A stretch of DNA of 64,000 bases from Pseudomonas koreensis. GTDB lineage: Bacteria; Pseudomonadota; Gammaproteobacteria; Pseudomonadales; Pseudomonadaceae. Of the stretch, positions 8,291 through 17,589 are shown one piece after another; position 1 is the first letter of the stretch, and each line of letters begins with the position of its first letter. The notes beneath the pieces are model-generated. The model had not been told where the DNA came from and ran no database searches. It saw only the letters and a program-made list of their open reading frames with translations. Made by a program: the position numbers and the translations under genes. The stretch is from the NCBI RefSeq assembly GCF_024169245.1, contig NZ_JALJWP010000001.1, positions 3,721,501 to 3,785,500 on the forward strand. Direction: 5' to 3'.

Positions 8291-9373
8291 TCAGTCGTCA
8301 GCCAGGCCGAGCAGGCGCCGGTTGGAAGCGGCATCGGCGCTGACCCCGGCGAAATCGTCGAAGGCCTTGGTGGTCTTGCGGATCATGTGCCGTTCGATGA
8401 ACGCCGCGCCTTCGGCCGCACCCTGTGCCGAGTCTTTGAGGCAGCATTCCCATTCCAGTACCGCCCAGCCGTTGAAGTCGTATTGGCACAATTTGCTGAA
8501 GATCGATTTGAAATCGATCTGACCGTCCCCCAGCGAGCGGAAGCGCCCGGGACGGTCGACCCAGCCCTGATAACCGCCGTAGACGCCGGAGCGCGCATCG
8601 GGGCGGAACTCGGCGTCCTTGACGTGAAACATGCGGATGCGTTCGTGGTAGCGATCAATGAAGCCGAGGTAATCCATTTGCTGCAGCAGCAGGTGGCTCG
8701 GGTCATACAGAATTGCGGCGCGGGGGTGATGGTTCACCGCTTCAAGAAACTGCTCGAACGAAGCGCCGTCATGCAAGTCTTCGCCGGGATGGATTTCGTA
8801 GCACAGATCAACGCCAGCCTCTTCGAAGCAGTCGAGGATCGGCAGCCAGCGCTTGCCCAGTTCGGCGAAACCTTGCTCGACCAATCCGGCCGGACGCTGT
8901 GGCCACGGATAGACGTAAGGCCAGAGGAGGGCGCCGGAGAAGGTCGCATGGGCCATAAGTCCCAAACGCTTGCTGGCGCGGGCGGCCAGTTTCAACTGTT
9001 CGATGGCCCACTCGGTGCGTTCCTTAGGTTTGCCGCGCAGCGCGGGTGGGGCGAAGTCGTCGAACAGGCTGTCGAACGCCGGATGTACCGCGACCAGTTG
9101 GCCTTGCAGGTGCGTCGACAACTCGCTGATGACTACACCGGCGCGGGCGCAGACGGCGATAAGTTCGTCGCAGTAGTCCTGGCTTTCAGCGGCGCGCTGC
9201 AAATCGATGAAGCGCGTGCCGAGGGTAGGTACCTGGATGGCTTTGTAGCCTTGAGAGGCCGCCCATTCGGCGATATTGGCGAGCGAGTCGAATGGCGCCT
9301 CGTCGGCGATGAATTGCGCAAGGAAAATCCCCGGGCCTTTCAGGCCTGTTGCGTTGTGCTGATCACTGTTCAT
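8291..9373 (-). CDS. Sugar phosphate isomerase/epimerase-like TIM-barrel protein
   Basis: The 360-residue protein has the AP-endonuclease-2 / xylose isomerase-like TIM-barrel pattern with the metal-binding glutamate and histidine strands characteristic of IolE/IolH and hexulose 3-epimerases (CYEIHPGEDL, LYDPSHLLLQ, MFHVKDAEF, VLEWECCLKD). It probably isomerises or epimerises a keto-sugar or inositol derivative. Its start overlaps the end of the Gfo/Idh gene by 11 bases, which implies translational coupling in one operon. The precise substrate is unknown. Confidence 0.87.
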   Translation of the reverse strand: MNSDQHNATGLKGPGIFLAQFIADEAPFDSLANIAEWAASQGYKAIQVPTLGTRFIDLQRAAESQDYCDELIAVCARAGVVISELSTHLQGQLVAVHPAFDSLFDDFAPPALRGKPKERTEWAIEQLKLAARASKRLGLMAHATFSGALLWPYVYPWPQRPAGLVEQGFAELGKRWLPILDCFEEAGVDLCYEIHPGEDLHDGASFEQFLEAVNHHPRAAILYDPSHLLLQQMDYLGFIDRYHERIRMFHVKDAEFRPDARSGVYGGYQGWVDRPGRFRSLGDGQIDFKSIFSKLCQYDFNGWAVLEWECCLKDSAQGAAEGAAFIERHMIRKTTKAFDDFAGVSADAASNRRLLGLADD

Positions 9374-10553
9374 TTTGGGTGGCTCCTGTCAGTTGGCCGG
9401 GGATCTCGCTCCACTTCTCGTTGCCGAGGTGATTGGCAATGGCGGTTTCAATGAAAGCCATGCCGCGCAGGCCGGTTTCAATGCCCGGAACGCCCGGCGC
9501 CTGATTGCTTTCGGCGCCATGCAAAATCGCCTCGGCGAGGTCGCCGTACAGATTGGCCATGGCTTCCAGATAACCCTCGGGATGCCCGGCGGGCAGGCGC
9601 ATGCGCTGGTTTGCGGCGGCACACAACCACGGCTGACCGACCCCGGATCGCAGAACGCGCATCGGCTCGTTCAACGGACGATGAATCAGGCTGGCCGGTT
9701 CTTCCTGACGCCACTCCAGCCCACCCTTGTCACCGTACACGCGAATCTTCAACGGGTTCTCTTCACCGGCGCAGACCTGACTGGCAAGCAGTACGCCGCT
9801 GGCGCCGTCGTTCATCTTGAACAACATCGCCACATCGTCATCCAGCTGACGGCCCACGACATGCGCACCGAGCATTGCGCTGATGAACTGGATCGATTGC
9901 CCGGCGACGAACTCTGCGAGGGAAAACGCATGGGTGCCGATATCGCCGATGCAGCCGCCGATCCCGGATTGCGCCGGGTCGTCGCGCCAGCCGGCCTGTT
10001 TGTTGCCTTGCCCGGCAATGTCGGTGCTGAGCCAGCCTTGCGGATACTCGACGATGACTTTGCGCACGTCCCCGAGCACGCCGCTGGCGACCATCTCGCG
10101 GGCCTGCCAGACCATCGCGTAACCCAAGTAAGTGTGCGCAAGGCCATAAATGCGCTGACTGTTAACGACCACCGAATGCAGCGCCTGCACCTCGGCCAGG
10201 TTCAGCGCCGCGGGTTTCTCGCTGAACACATGAAAACCGGCGCTCAATGCCTCACGGGCAATCGGTGCGTGCAGATGATTGGGCGTAACGATGATCAGCA
10301 GTTGCATGCGCTGCTCGGCGGGCAGGGCGGCCTCGCGGGCGAGCAGGGTTTGCCAATCGTCGTAACAGCGCTCGGAGGCCAGACCCAGCACGGCAGCGGT
10401 GCGCTGATTGTTCTCAGAGTCGCGGCTGAACGCGCCGCAGACCAGTTCGAAGCGTCCATCGAGGCCGGCGGCTTGCCGGTGGGCGCGGGCGATGAAGGAA
10501 CCTTCACCACCTCCGACAAAACCCATTCTTATTTTTTTTGCGGCAGCGTACAT
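9363..10553 (-). CDS. Gfo/Idh/MocA-family NAD(P)-dependent oxidoreductase
   Basis: A 396-residue protein with an N-terminal Rossmann fold (MGFVGGGEGSFIARAHRQAA), the FSEKPAALNLAEV motif that provides the family's catalytic lysine (EKP), and a C-terminal alpha/beta domain. Such enzymes oxidise or reduce sugars, inositols or glycosides at a hydroxyl group. First gene of the operon that continues with the TIM-barrel isomerase and the MFS transporter, and divergent from a LacI regulator. The ATG at 10553 is preferred to a TTG at 10580. Confidence 0.88.
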   Translation of the reverse strand: MYAAAKKIRMGFVGGGEGSFIARAHRQAAGLDGRFELVCGAFSRDSENNQRTAAVLGLASERCYDDWQTLLAREAALPAEQRMQLLIIVTPNHLHAPIAREALSAGFHVFSEKPAALNLAEVQALHSVVVNSQRIYGLAHTYLGYAMVWQAREMVASGVLGDVRKVIVEYPQGWLSTDIAGQGNKQAGWRDDPAQSGIGGCIGDIGTHAFSLAEFVAGQSIQFISAMLGAHVVGRQLDDDVAMLFKMNDGASGVLLASQVCAGEENPLKIRVYGDKGGLEWRQEEPASLIHRPLNEPMRVLRSGVGQPWLCAAANQRMRLPAGHPEGYLEAMANLYGDLAEAILHGAESNQAPGVPGIETGLRGMAFIETAIANHLGNEKWSEIPGQLTGATQNEQ

Positions 10554-10591
10554 GGCAGTCGTCTCGGTTGCTGGGTGCAATTCTGATGAGT

Positions 10592-10609
10592 GATGTAACC
10601 GGTTACATC
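10592..10609. promoter_or_regulatory. LacI-type operator palindrome
   Basis: GATGTAACCGGTTACATC is a perfect 18-base palindrome with the central CG step typical of LacI/PurR-family operators. It lies between the Gfo/Idh operon and the lacI-like gene, 38 bases before the operon's start codon. It is the obvious binding site for the adjacent regulator, and would allow control of both directions. Confidence 0.85.
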
Positions 10610-10731
10610 GTGGGCGAAATCTAGGCGTGAATTAGCCGAGTGTCAAATGCCAGCGGATGATCGACAGCGTTTCGATCCCTCGTCGCCTGCGGTAAGCTCC
10701 GCGCCTGATCGACGTGAAGAATGAGGTGGTT

Positions 10732-11745
10732 TTGTCCAATATTCGCGAAGTGGCTCGGCTGGCCGGCGTTTCCGTGGCGACAGTGTCTCGTACGTTGAAA
10801 TCGCCCGAGCGCGTCCTCGCGCCAACCCGTGAGCGCGTCATGGCCGCCGTGGAGCAGGCCGGCTACCGGCCGAATCTGATGGCCGTGCAGTTCCGTTCGC
10901 GGCGCACCGGCAATCTGGTGATCCTGGTGCCGACCATCGCCAACACCTTTTTCGCCCGGGTGATCAGCGGCGCGCAGCAAGCGGCGCAGGCGGCCGGTTA
11001 TCGCTTGCTGCTCTGCGACACCCAGGGCCGGGAAGAACTGGAGCGGCAATTCGCCGAGCTGGTCTACGCCTATCAGGCCGACGGCGTGATCCAGTTGCGC
11101 GCCTACGACCCGTTCGAAAACGCCCCGGCCGACGCCGATCTGCCGCCCATCGTCAACGCCTGCGAAGTGATCAAGGCCGGGCGTTATCCGACCATCAGCC
11201 TGGACAACGTCGCCGCTGCCAAAGCCATGACCGATCACCTGATTGCATTGGGACACCGACGCATCGGCCTGATCAAAGGCTCGAAGAACAGCCCGCTGAC
11301 CCGAGATCGCCTGGCTGGCTACGAAGCGGCATTGCGCGAAGCCGATATCGCCTTCGACGAGGCACTGATCTGCCATGGCAACTTCACCCTCGAGGCCGGC
11401 TTCGCAGGCGCGGAAAAAATGCTCGCAATGGCTGAGCGACCCACGGCGCTGTTCTGTGAAAACGATGAAATGGCCATCGGTGCGCTCAAGCGCATCCGCC
11501 AAGCGGGATTGCGCGTGCCTGAGGACATTTCCCTGGTGGGCTTCGACGACATTCCAATGGCTGCCTACTGCGATCCGCCGCTGACCACTATTTCGCAACC
11601 GGCCGAATCCTTCGGTGAGAAAGCCGTCGAGATGCTGATCGCCCTGATCGAAAAACAGCCGCTGTCAGAAAAGCACGTGACTCTGCCGTTCGAGCTGACG
11701 CCGCGCAGCAGCACGGCCAGCGTTGGCAATTCGGGCGAGGGGTAA
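10732..11745 (+). CDS. LacI-family transcriptional repressor
   Basis: The product has an N-terminal LacI helix-turn-helix (IREVARLAGVSVATVSRTLKSPERV) with hinge helix (PNLMAVQFRSRRTG), followed by a periplasmic-binding-protein-like ligand domain (ILVPTIANTFFARVISG; CENDEMAIGALKRIRQAG; SLVGFDDIPMAAY). I take the TTG at 10732 as the start because GAGGTGG sits five bases before it; a GTG at 10714 would add six residues. It is divergent from the Gfo/Idh-isomerase-MFS operon and is its likely sugar-responsive repressor. Confidence 0.92.
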   Translation: MSNIREVARLAGVSVATVSRTLKSPERVLAPTRERVMAAVEQAGYRPNLMAVQFRSRRTGNLVILVPTIANTFFARVISGAQQAAQAAGYRLLLCDTQGREELERQFAELVYAYQADGVIQLRAYDPFENAPADADLPPIVNACEVIKAGRYPTISLDNVAAAKAMTDHLIALGHRRIGLIKGSKNSPLTRDRLAGYEAALREADIAFDEALICHGNFTLEAGFAGAEKMLAMAERPTALFCENDEMAIGALKRIRQAGLRVPEDISLVGFDDIPMAAYCDPPLTTISQPAESFGEKAVEMLIALIEKQPLSEKHVTLPFELTPRSSTASVGNSGEG

Positions 11746-11750
11746 CCGAA

Positions 11751-14132
11751 TCACGCCGCCGGCGGCTTCGCCAGCGCAATGCCCGCGGCGCCCAAGCGCT
11801 TGAGCACTTCGAACAACAGATCACTTTTGGTCAGCCCGACGATCCTCGGGCTACCGACGTAACCGGTGACCGTGAGCGTTATCCCATCCGGCGACAACTT
11901 GCTGAAGCGCACGAACGGCGCCGGTTTATCGAGGATGGTTTCATTTTCGTGATAAGCGTCGAGCAGCAGCTGTTTGACCTCCTCAGGATCGATATCCAGT
12001 GGAAACATGAGCTCCAGCGACGCCACGCCCTGAGCACTGCCGCCGAGGGTGACGTTGCGCAGGTTCTGCGAGATCAACTGCGAGTTGGGCACGATCACGA
12101 TCGAGCGGTCGCTGAGCTGGATTTCCGTGGCGCGCACGTTGATCCGGCGGATGTCGCCCTCCACGCCACTGATGCTGATCAAGTCGCCGACCTTGACCGG
12201 GCGCTCGGTGAGCAGAATCAGGCCGGAAACGAAGTTCTTGACGATCTCCTGCAGGCCAAAGCCGATGCCCACCGACAGCGCACTGACGATCCACGCCAGA
12301 TTGGTCCACTGCACGCCGAGCGACGACAGCGTCAGCAGAATCACAAAGGCGTAGCCGATATTGGAAAACAGCGTGCTCAGCGACGCGCACATCCCGGGGT
12401 CCATGTCGGTCTTGGGCAGGAACTCGTCGTCGAGCCAGCGGCTCAGTGCGCGGATCAGCCAGATGCCGATTATCAGCGCCAGCAGCGCATTGAGCAGATG
12501 CCCGGGGACGATGTTCAGCTTGCGCAAACCGGCGCCGCCGAGGATCGACATGATGTTGGTGAGCAACTGGCCAAGCGTGGTGCCGATGCCGCCGACAAAC
12601 AATGCAATCAGCGCCATCAGCATCAGTCCCGCGCGACTGAAACCGGACAGCAGAATCGAAATCTGATCGAGGCGCCGATCGCTGATGCCGAGCAGTTGCT
12701 TGAGCGCCTTGCCGCTCGCGTGTTTCGGCGAAAACAGGTGTTCGCAGGCGTCCTTGACCAACTGAATCAGCAGGTAGAAGCCCGACAGTACGATGTAGCT
12801 CCACACCAGTTCATAACTGATGAACCGCGCCAGCGACACGTAACCGGCAAGCAGTGCAATGGCCGTCACAAACATCGAGACACTGGCGACGCTGTAGATC
12901 AGCCCGGCGAACACGCTGTTTGCCGCCGAAGCGTCATTGGCCGCGACCAGTATCTTGCGCACTTTGCTGACGCGCAACAGCAGGGTGCCGATGATTGCCA
13001 GTACCACCATGGAAATCACACCGCGTCCGGCCATAACGATGTGGCTGCTCATGCCCGTGGCATTGCCGACCTGCACCAGCGTCACCAGCACCAGCAAAGC
13101 GCAGGAGAGAATGCGCGGATAGGGCTTGAGTGCCAGCGCCACCGGATCTGCGATCGCCGGCAGGCGCCATGACGGATGTTCGGTCGATAACAAAGCGCGG
13201 CTGAGCCCGGTGATCAGCACGCAGGCATATACGACTTTTTCGAACTCTTCGGAAAAGGTTTCCAGCACCGGCGGCAGGGCTTCGTGGCGCGTGCAAGCGT
13301 AAAACAGCAACTTCAAGGCGATGGCGGTGGTGATGAAGGTCGCCATGGCCGATGCGAAGGCCAATGCACTGCGGCGCAAGCGACCCTCCGCCACGCGGTG
13401 AATGCAGAACCAGGTCAGCCCGCGCTCGGCCAGACGTCGGCCGAAGGTCCAGACCAGCAGTGCCAACAGCACCAGCACGCAGGTATAAAAACGCTCACCC
13501 GGCGCCCAGACCGTGGTCCAGACGTCACCCACCTGCTCGATGAAAAGTCGCAGGCGCTGGCGGTCGTCCTCGCTTGGATTGACGAGAGGCGCCCAGAAAT
13601 GTGGGCTCAGCACGCTGCGGGTGCTCAGGGTCAGTTCGCTTTCCAGCAATGTGCGGCGGATGCCGGCAATCTGCGTGATCAGATCGGCGGCGTTCTGTTT
13701 CAGTGCCGCGAGACTTTTCAGGGTGCCATCGACCTTGCTTTTCTGCTCCGCCAGCGCGGCCCGCTGCGCGACGATATCGGCTTGCTCGGCGGCCACCTCG
13801 GCGTCTGGCGCCGTGCCGAGAACACCCAGTTGCACCGCCAGTTGCGCCTGTTGCGGCAACAGCGCAGCCGACAACCGATCGACATCGAGAATGAACGCCT
13901 GGACCCGATCCTGCGGGCCTTCGAGCTGGTTGTAATTGTTCGCCGCCGAAATCTGCTGCTTGAGCCCGTCGAGCCGCTGCTGCAGGGCTTGCAGATCACT
14001 TTGCGAAATCACCGGCAGCGGTGCTGCGCCTGTGCTTGCTTGCGCGGGAAGGTCTGCTGCCGACAGCGCCGAGCTGCCCGGTATCAGCAGCAGGAACAGG
14101 ACCAGAAACAATGACTTGAATGTACAGCGCAT
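11751..14132 (-). CDS. Large MscS-family mechanosensitive channel with periplasmic N-terminal domain
   Basis: The 793-residue protein has a signal peptide (residues 1-25), a periplasmic coiled region (to about 200) with a DUF3772-like segment, roughly ten membrane helices and a C-terminal MscS pore and beta domain (WIVSALSVGIGFGLQEIVKNFVSG; RPVKVGDLISI; VIVPNSQLISQNLRN). This is the architecture of the large MscK/YbiO-like channels that open under hypo-osmotic stress. It is convergent with the LacI gene, with only five bases between stop codons. Confidence 0.9.
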   Translation of the reverse strand: MRCTFKSLFLVLFLLLIPGSSALSAADLPAQASTGAAPLPVISQSDLQALQQRLDGLKQQISAANNYNQLEGPQDRVQAFILDVDRLSAALLPQQAQLAVQLGVLGTAPDAEVAAEQADIVAQRAALAEQKSKVDGTLKSLAALKQNAADLITQIAGIRRTLLESELTLSTRSVLSPHFWAPLVNPSEDDRQRLRLFIEQVGDVWTTVWAPGERFYTCVLVLLALLVWTFGRRLAERGLTWFCIHRVAEGRLRRSALAFASAMATFITTAIALKLLFYACTRHEALPPVLETFSEEFEKVVYACVLITGLSRALLSTEHPSWRLPAIADPVALALKPYPRILSCALLVLVTLVQVGNATGMSSHIVMAGRGVISMVVLAIIGTLLLRVSKVRKILVAANDASAANSVFAGLIYSVASVSMFVTAIALLAGYVSLARFISYELVWSYIVLSGFYLLIQLVKDACEHLFSPKHASGKALKQLLGISDRRLDQISILLSGFSRAGLMLMALIALFVGGIGTTLGQLLTNIMSILGGAGLRKLNIVPGHLLNALLALIIGIWLIRALSRWLDDEFLPKTDMDPGMCASLSTLFSNIGYAFVILLTLSSLGVQWTNLAWIVSALSVGIGFGLQEIVKNFVSGLILLTERPVKVGDLISISGVEGDIRRINVRATEIQLSDRSIVIVPNSQLISQNLRNVTLGGSAQGVASLELMFPLDIDPEEVKQLLLDAYHENETILDKPAPFVRFSKLSPDGITLTVTGYVGSPRIVGLTKSDLLFEVLKRLGAAGIALAKPPAA

Positions 14133-14297
14133 GGGGGCGGCGGGCTCAAATGGATCACACAGTCTATGAGGGTAGGTGATCGCGCCGAATGGGGCGGAAA
14201 ACTTTCTCGGGAAGGGGGTTTTACGTGCCGATCGAATTCAGCGGAATGTTCGGCGCAGCGAGCGGTCAACCGGCAATAAAAACGTCGAGAGCACGCC

Positions 14298-14807
14298 ATG
14301 TCCATTGCCAACGATACGATTGAATACCTGCGCCAGCATTCGCTGATGATCACCACCGCCGAGTCCTGTACGGCCGGGGAAATCGTCATGCTGCTGTCGG
14401 AGGTGCCCGGCAGCGGCGAACTGATCGAATGCGGCTACGTGGTCTATTCACCGCAGGCCAAGCAGCGCTTGCTGCACGTCAGCCCGGCGACCATGGAAAC
14501 GTTCAACCTGACCAGTGTTGAAGTCGCCAGTGAAATGGCCATCGGTGCGCTGCGCGACAGTACCGCCAACGTCGCGGTCGCTACCACCGGCATTCTTGGC
14601 CCCGACGATATGGATGGCATCAAGGCGGGGACGGTGTGTTTCGCCTGGGCATTTCAGTTCGATGACCGGCATTTTCTGTTCAGTACCCGGCAATGGTTTC
14701 CCGGCTCGCGCAGCGAAGTGCAGACCCGGGCTTCGGAATTCGCCTTGCAGCAATTACCTGATTTCCACCGTCGCGCCTTGCGCGGTGAAGGAGGGTGGCG
14801 CCAATGA
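14298..14807 (+). CDS. CinA C-terminal-domain (PncC-like) amidohydrolase family protein
   Basis: The 169-residue single-domain protein matches the CinA C-terminal family, whose members deamidate nicotinamide mononucleotide. Visible motifs are TTAESCTAGEIVMLLSEVPGSG and VATTGILGPDDMDGIKAGTV. It is a little divergent in the second motif, where the usual GxAGPxGG becomes GILGPDDM, so it may be a paralogue with altered activity. Its stop overlaps the start of the next gene (ATGA), so the two are probably co-translated. Confidence 0.8.
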   Translation: MSIANDTIEYLRQHSLMITTAESCTAGEIVMLLSEVPGSGELIECGYVVYSPQAKQRLLHVSPATMETFNLTSVEVASEMAIGALRDSTANVAVATTGILGPDDMDGIKAGTVCFAWAFQFDDRHFLFSTRQWFPGSRSEVQTRASEFALQQLPDFHRRALRGEGGWRQ

Positions 14808-15322
14808 AGGAAGATACTGATCATCCCGATCTGCGCAGCAGGCACTTCCCGGTGCAGGAGGACATGGCCTATCAGTTGAAGGTCTGGCGCTTCGAGCACA
14901 TCGGTTGGTGTCTGTTGGTGGTGTGCATGCTGCTCGGCCTGTTGGGGCTGTTTTCCCGTGGCGTGCTTAGTTCGCAGGACGCCCGCAGCGACGATGGCAA
15001 AGTCCAGGTCGAATACGAAATGTTCCACCGCAACGGTTCAACCAACCCGTTGAAACTCAGCGTGCACGCGGCGCCTGAAGCCACCGTCGAACTGGACATC
15101 GGCGGCGAGCTGCTCGATGGCTTCAGCATCGAAACGATGCAGCCGGCGCCCGTGCGTATGCGCAGCTCAGCGCAGGGCATGCGCCTGTGGTTGCAGGCGG
15201 ATGCGCAGGGCCAGGCGACGCTTTATCTGACCCTGCGCGGCGACGGGCTGGGCCTGTTTCGCAGTCATATCAAGGCAGCAGGCTCGAACGACGTGCCGCT
15301 TACTCAATTCATTTTTCCGTAG
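14804..15322 (+). CDS. Single-pass membrane protein of unknown function
   Basis: This 172-residue protein has a cytoplasmic N-terminus of about 40 residues, one strong membrane helix (IGWCLLVVCMLLGLLGLFSRGVL) and a beta-rich domain on the other side, and no cysteines there. I do not recognise a named family. It overlaps the CinA-like gene by four bases, and the DUF421 membrane protein follows seven bases later. The three look like one operon, and pairs of this protein with DUF421 proteins suggest a shared membrane role, which is inference. Confidence 0.75.
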   Translation: MKEDTDHPDLRSRHFPVQEDMAYQLKVWRFEHIGWCLLVVCMLLGLLGLFSRGVLSSQDARSDDGKVQVEYEMFHRNGSTNPLKLSVHAAPEATVELDIGGELLDGFSIETMQPAPVRMRSSAQGMRLWLQADAQGQATLYLTLRGDGLGLFRSHIKAAGSNDVPLTQFIFP

Positions 15323-15329
15323 GTGAACC

Positions 15330-15785
15330 ATGGACTCGGTCTTGCGCGCGCTCGCGATGTATCTGGCACTGATGGTGCTGTTCAAAATTGCCGGCCGCCG
15401 TTCGCTGGCCGAGCTGACAACCTTCGATTTCGTGCTGCTGATGATCATTGGCGAAGCCACTCAGCAAGCCTTGCTGGGCGATGATTTCTCCCTGACCAAT
15501 GCGTTTCTGGTGATCATCACCCTGATCGCCATCGACGTTGGGTTTTCCTTGCTCAAGCAGCGTTCCAGCTGGATCTCGCGCTTGATTGATGGCGAGCCTA
15601 CGATCATCGTCGAGAACGGCAAGCTGTTGCACCGGCGTCTGCGCCATGCGCGGTTGGTCGAGGCCGATGTCATGGAGGCGGCCCGCTCCAGTCAGGGCAT
15701 TGAAACCATCGAGCAGATCAAATTCGCGATCATCGAGCGCAACGGCAAGATTTCCGTGATCCGTCAGGATCCGGAAGGCGGCTGA
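15330..15785 (+). CDS. DUF421 (YetF-like) membrane protein
   Basis: A 151-residue protein with three N-terminal membrane helices and a small soluble C-terminal domain. The segment LMVLFKIAGRRSLAELTTFDFVLLMIIGEATQQALLG is a clear DUF421/YetF signature, and GEPTIIVENGKL starts the soluble part. The family is of poorly defined function. It is third in the probable operon after the CinA-like gene. Confidence 0.88.
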   Translation: MDSVLRALAMYLALMVLFKIAGRRSLAELTTFDFVLLMIIGEATQQALLGDDFSLTNAFLVIITLIAIDVGFSLLKQRSSWISRLIDGEPTIIVENGKLLHRRLRHARLVEADVMEAARSSQGIETIEQIKFAIIERNGKISVIRQDPEGG

Positions 15786-15871
15786 GCCTTTGGCGCCATG
15801 CGCTCGCAATTTTTTTGAACGCTCAAAAGGCCCCGCAGCCCAATGCTTACCAGTCATTGGAGGATCGCGAA

Positions 15872-16099
15872 ATGAACGAGGCAGCGAGTTATTTTTCCAT
15901 CGCCGTGGCGGTGATCATTCTGCTGGTTGACCTGTGGGCGATCGTCAGCGTGTTTCGCAGCAACAAAAGCGTCGGCGTCAAAGCCGCTTGGGCGATCGGC
16001 TTGATCGTGTTCCCGGTGCTCGGCTTGATCGTGTGGGGCATCGCCGGCCCGCGCGGCATCAAGGAAGGGCCTTCGTCGCCGGAGCACAGCAAGGGCTGA
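15872..16099 (+). CDS. PLDc_N-domain small membrane protein
   Basis: A 75-residue, two-helix membrane protein of the phospholipase D nuclease N-terminal family: a first helix with IILLVDLWAIVSVFRS, a linker with KAAWAIGLIVFPVLGLIVWGIAGPRG. The ATG at 15872 has GGAGGA at a suitable distance and starts right before the first helix. A paralogue lies at 58141-58356. Function is unknown; such proteins are found near stress and envelope genes. Confidence 0.8.
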   Translation: MNEAASYFSIAVAVIILLVDLWAIVSVFRSNKSVGVKAAWAIGLIVFPVLGLIVWGIAGPRGIKEGPSSPEHSKG

Positions 16100-16138
16100 T
16101 ATTTGATGCAACCTGACCACTGCTTTAAGGAGACCGTC

Positions 16139-16276
16139 ATGAAAAAAATCTGTGTATGCCTTGGCTTCTGCTCAATGTTTCTGTTGCACGGCTGCTTCGA
16201 TTCCAACAAAGCCACCAGCAAGGACGAAGACAACGGGAAGGCATCCGTGCAAATGGAGCAGAAGAAGGCGGATTAG
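16139..16276 (+). CDS. Small lipoprotein, 45 residues
   Basis: This short ORF encodes a lipoprotein signal (MKKICVCLGFCSMFLLHGC, lipobox LLHGC) and a 26-residue charged, lysine- and glutamate-rich tail. The Shine-Dalgarno AAGGAGA lies 5 bases before the ATG. It follows the PLDc_N gene by 39 bases on the same strand. No family recognised. Confidence 0.7.
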   Translation: MKKICVCLGFCSMFLLHGCFDSNKATSKDEDNGKASVQMEQKKAD

Positions 16277-16449
16277 CCCGAGTAACTTCTCGCGGCCATA
16301 GGCGCACGACACACGCAAACCCTGTGTGCGCGAGCTTGCTCGCGAAGGCAGCGCCTCCTTACCCGCCGGTGTCAGGCCCCTACGGTTTCGATGGGGGCCT
16401 GCCCTCTTGCGAAGCGGGCTTCCCAGGCCCATATCGATTTCCAGTCGAC
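16277..16449. repeat. Intergenic stretch with single REP core
   Basis: The stretch contains CGCGAGCTTGCTCGCGAAGG (about 16329-16348), a Pseudomonas REP core, and a GGGGGCCTGCCC-type sequence. No gene seen. Confidence 0.6.
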
Positions 16450-17346
16450 TCATAGTGAAGTGCGCGCAGGGCGCGCGAACATGGCATTGAAAGTGCGCTG
16501 GCCATAGAGACCCACCGCCAGACCGATCAAGATCAGTACCACCGCCAGCATTTTGTTAAGCGGCACGCTTTCGTTGAACACCACGACCGAGCCAAGCATG
16601 CCGAAAATCGGCACCAGCAACGACAGCGGAGCGACTGTCGACACCGGATAGGTCTTGAGCAACGAGTTCCAGATCCAGTACGCGAACAAGGTATTGGGGT
16701 AGACCTGGAACAGGACCGACAAGACCGCCGTGGTATCGATCTGGTTGACCAGTGTGGTGTAACCGACGCTACCGTTGACGGCGTAATCGAGCGCAAACAG
16801 CGGAATCGGTGCGAAAGCGCTCGACCAGACCAGAAAACCGAAGACATCACGGGTGCTGGCTTTCTTGTTGATTATGTTGGCGACGCTCCACGACGCCGCA
16901 CCCACCAGGACCAGCAATACCCCGGAAAGGCTTACCGATCCGTCGCTGATGCTGATGATGCACAGCAGGCCGGCCAGCGCGATCAACATTCCCAGAACCT
17001 GAAAACGGGTCAGGGCTTCCTTGAACACCCAGCCACCGAGCAGGATGGTGAAGAACGCGCTGAACTGCAGCACCAGCGAAGCGATGCCCGCAGACAGACC
17101 GGCCTCGATGCCCAGGTTGACCACGCCCCACAGTCCGATGCCGAACACCAGGCCGTAGCCGATGATGTAGCGCCACGGGACATCGGGTTTGCGAATGAAA
17201 AAGATCGCTGGCAAGGCGCATAAGCTGAAGCGGATACCCGCCAGAATGAACGGATCTACCGTCGCCAGCCCCAGTTTTATCACCGAGAAATTCACACCCC
17301 AGATCGCCGTTATCAATACAGCCAACACTACGTGCATTGGTTTCAT
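16450..17346 (-). CDS. EamA/DMT-family exporter
   Basis: A 298-residue, ten-helix drug/metabolite transporter made of two EamA repeats (first beginning VLAVLITAIWGVNFSVIKLGL, second ending NKMLAVVLILIGLAVGLYG). It resembles E. coli EamA, an exporter of cysteine-pathway metabolites, but the substrate cannot be assigned. It is alone on its strand; a second minus-strand exporter starts about 1.5 kb upstream. Confidence 0.88.
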   Translation of the reverse strand: MKPMHVVLAVLITAIWGVNFSVIKLGLATVDPFILAGIRFSLCALPAIFFIRKPDVPWRYIIGYGLVFGIGLWGVVNLGIEAGLSAGIASLVLQFSAFFTILLGGWVFKEALTRFQVLGMLIALAGLLCIISISDGSVSLSGVLLVLVGAASWSVANIINKKASTRDVFGFLVWSSAFAPIPLFALDYAVNGSVGYTTLVNQIDTTAVLSVLFQVYPNTLFAYWIWNSLLKTYPVSTVAPLSLLVPIFGMLGSVVVFNESVPLNKMLAVVLILIGLAVGLYGQRTFNAMFARPARTSL

Positions 17347-17589
17347 AGTTATTTGCCTTGTGGAGAAGCGGGTTGGCTCACGCTACGCAAGTCAGGTTGC
17401 GGGCGAGGCTCACCCGGTCGGACAACGCGCGCATGGAACTCATGCGGAGAATCAGACCTTTGCGAAGGAATGGTGAGTGTGTGCAACGCCATACTTACCT
17501 CGATTCCCTATTAAAGTTTGTGTGGCAGGCACACAGTTGCACGCTGCGTATCACTACGCACTCGAGCAGTTTGTTTGTCTGACGGTAAG

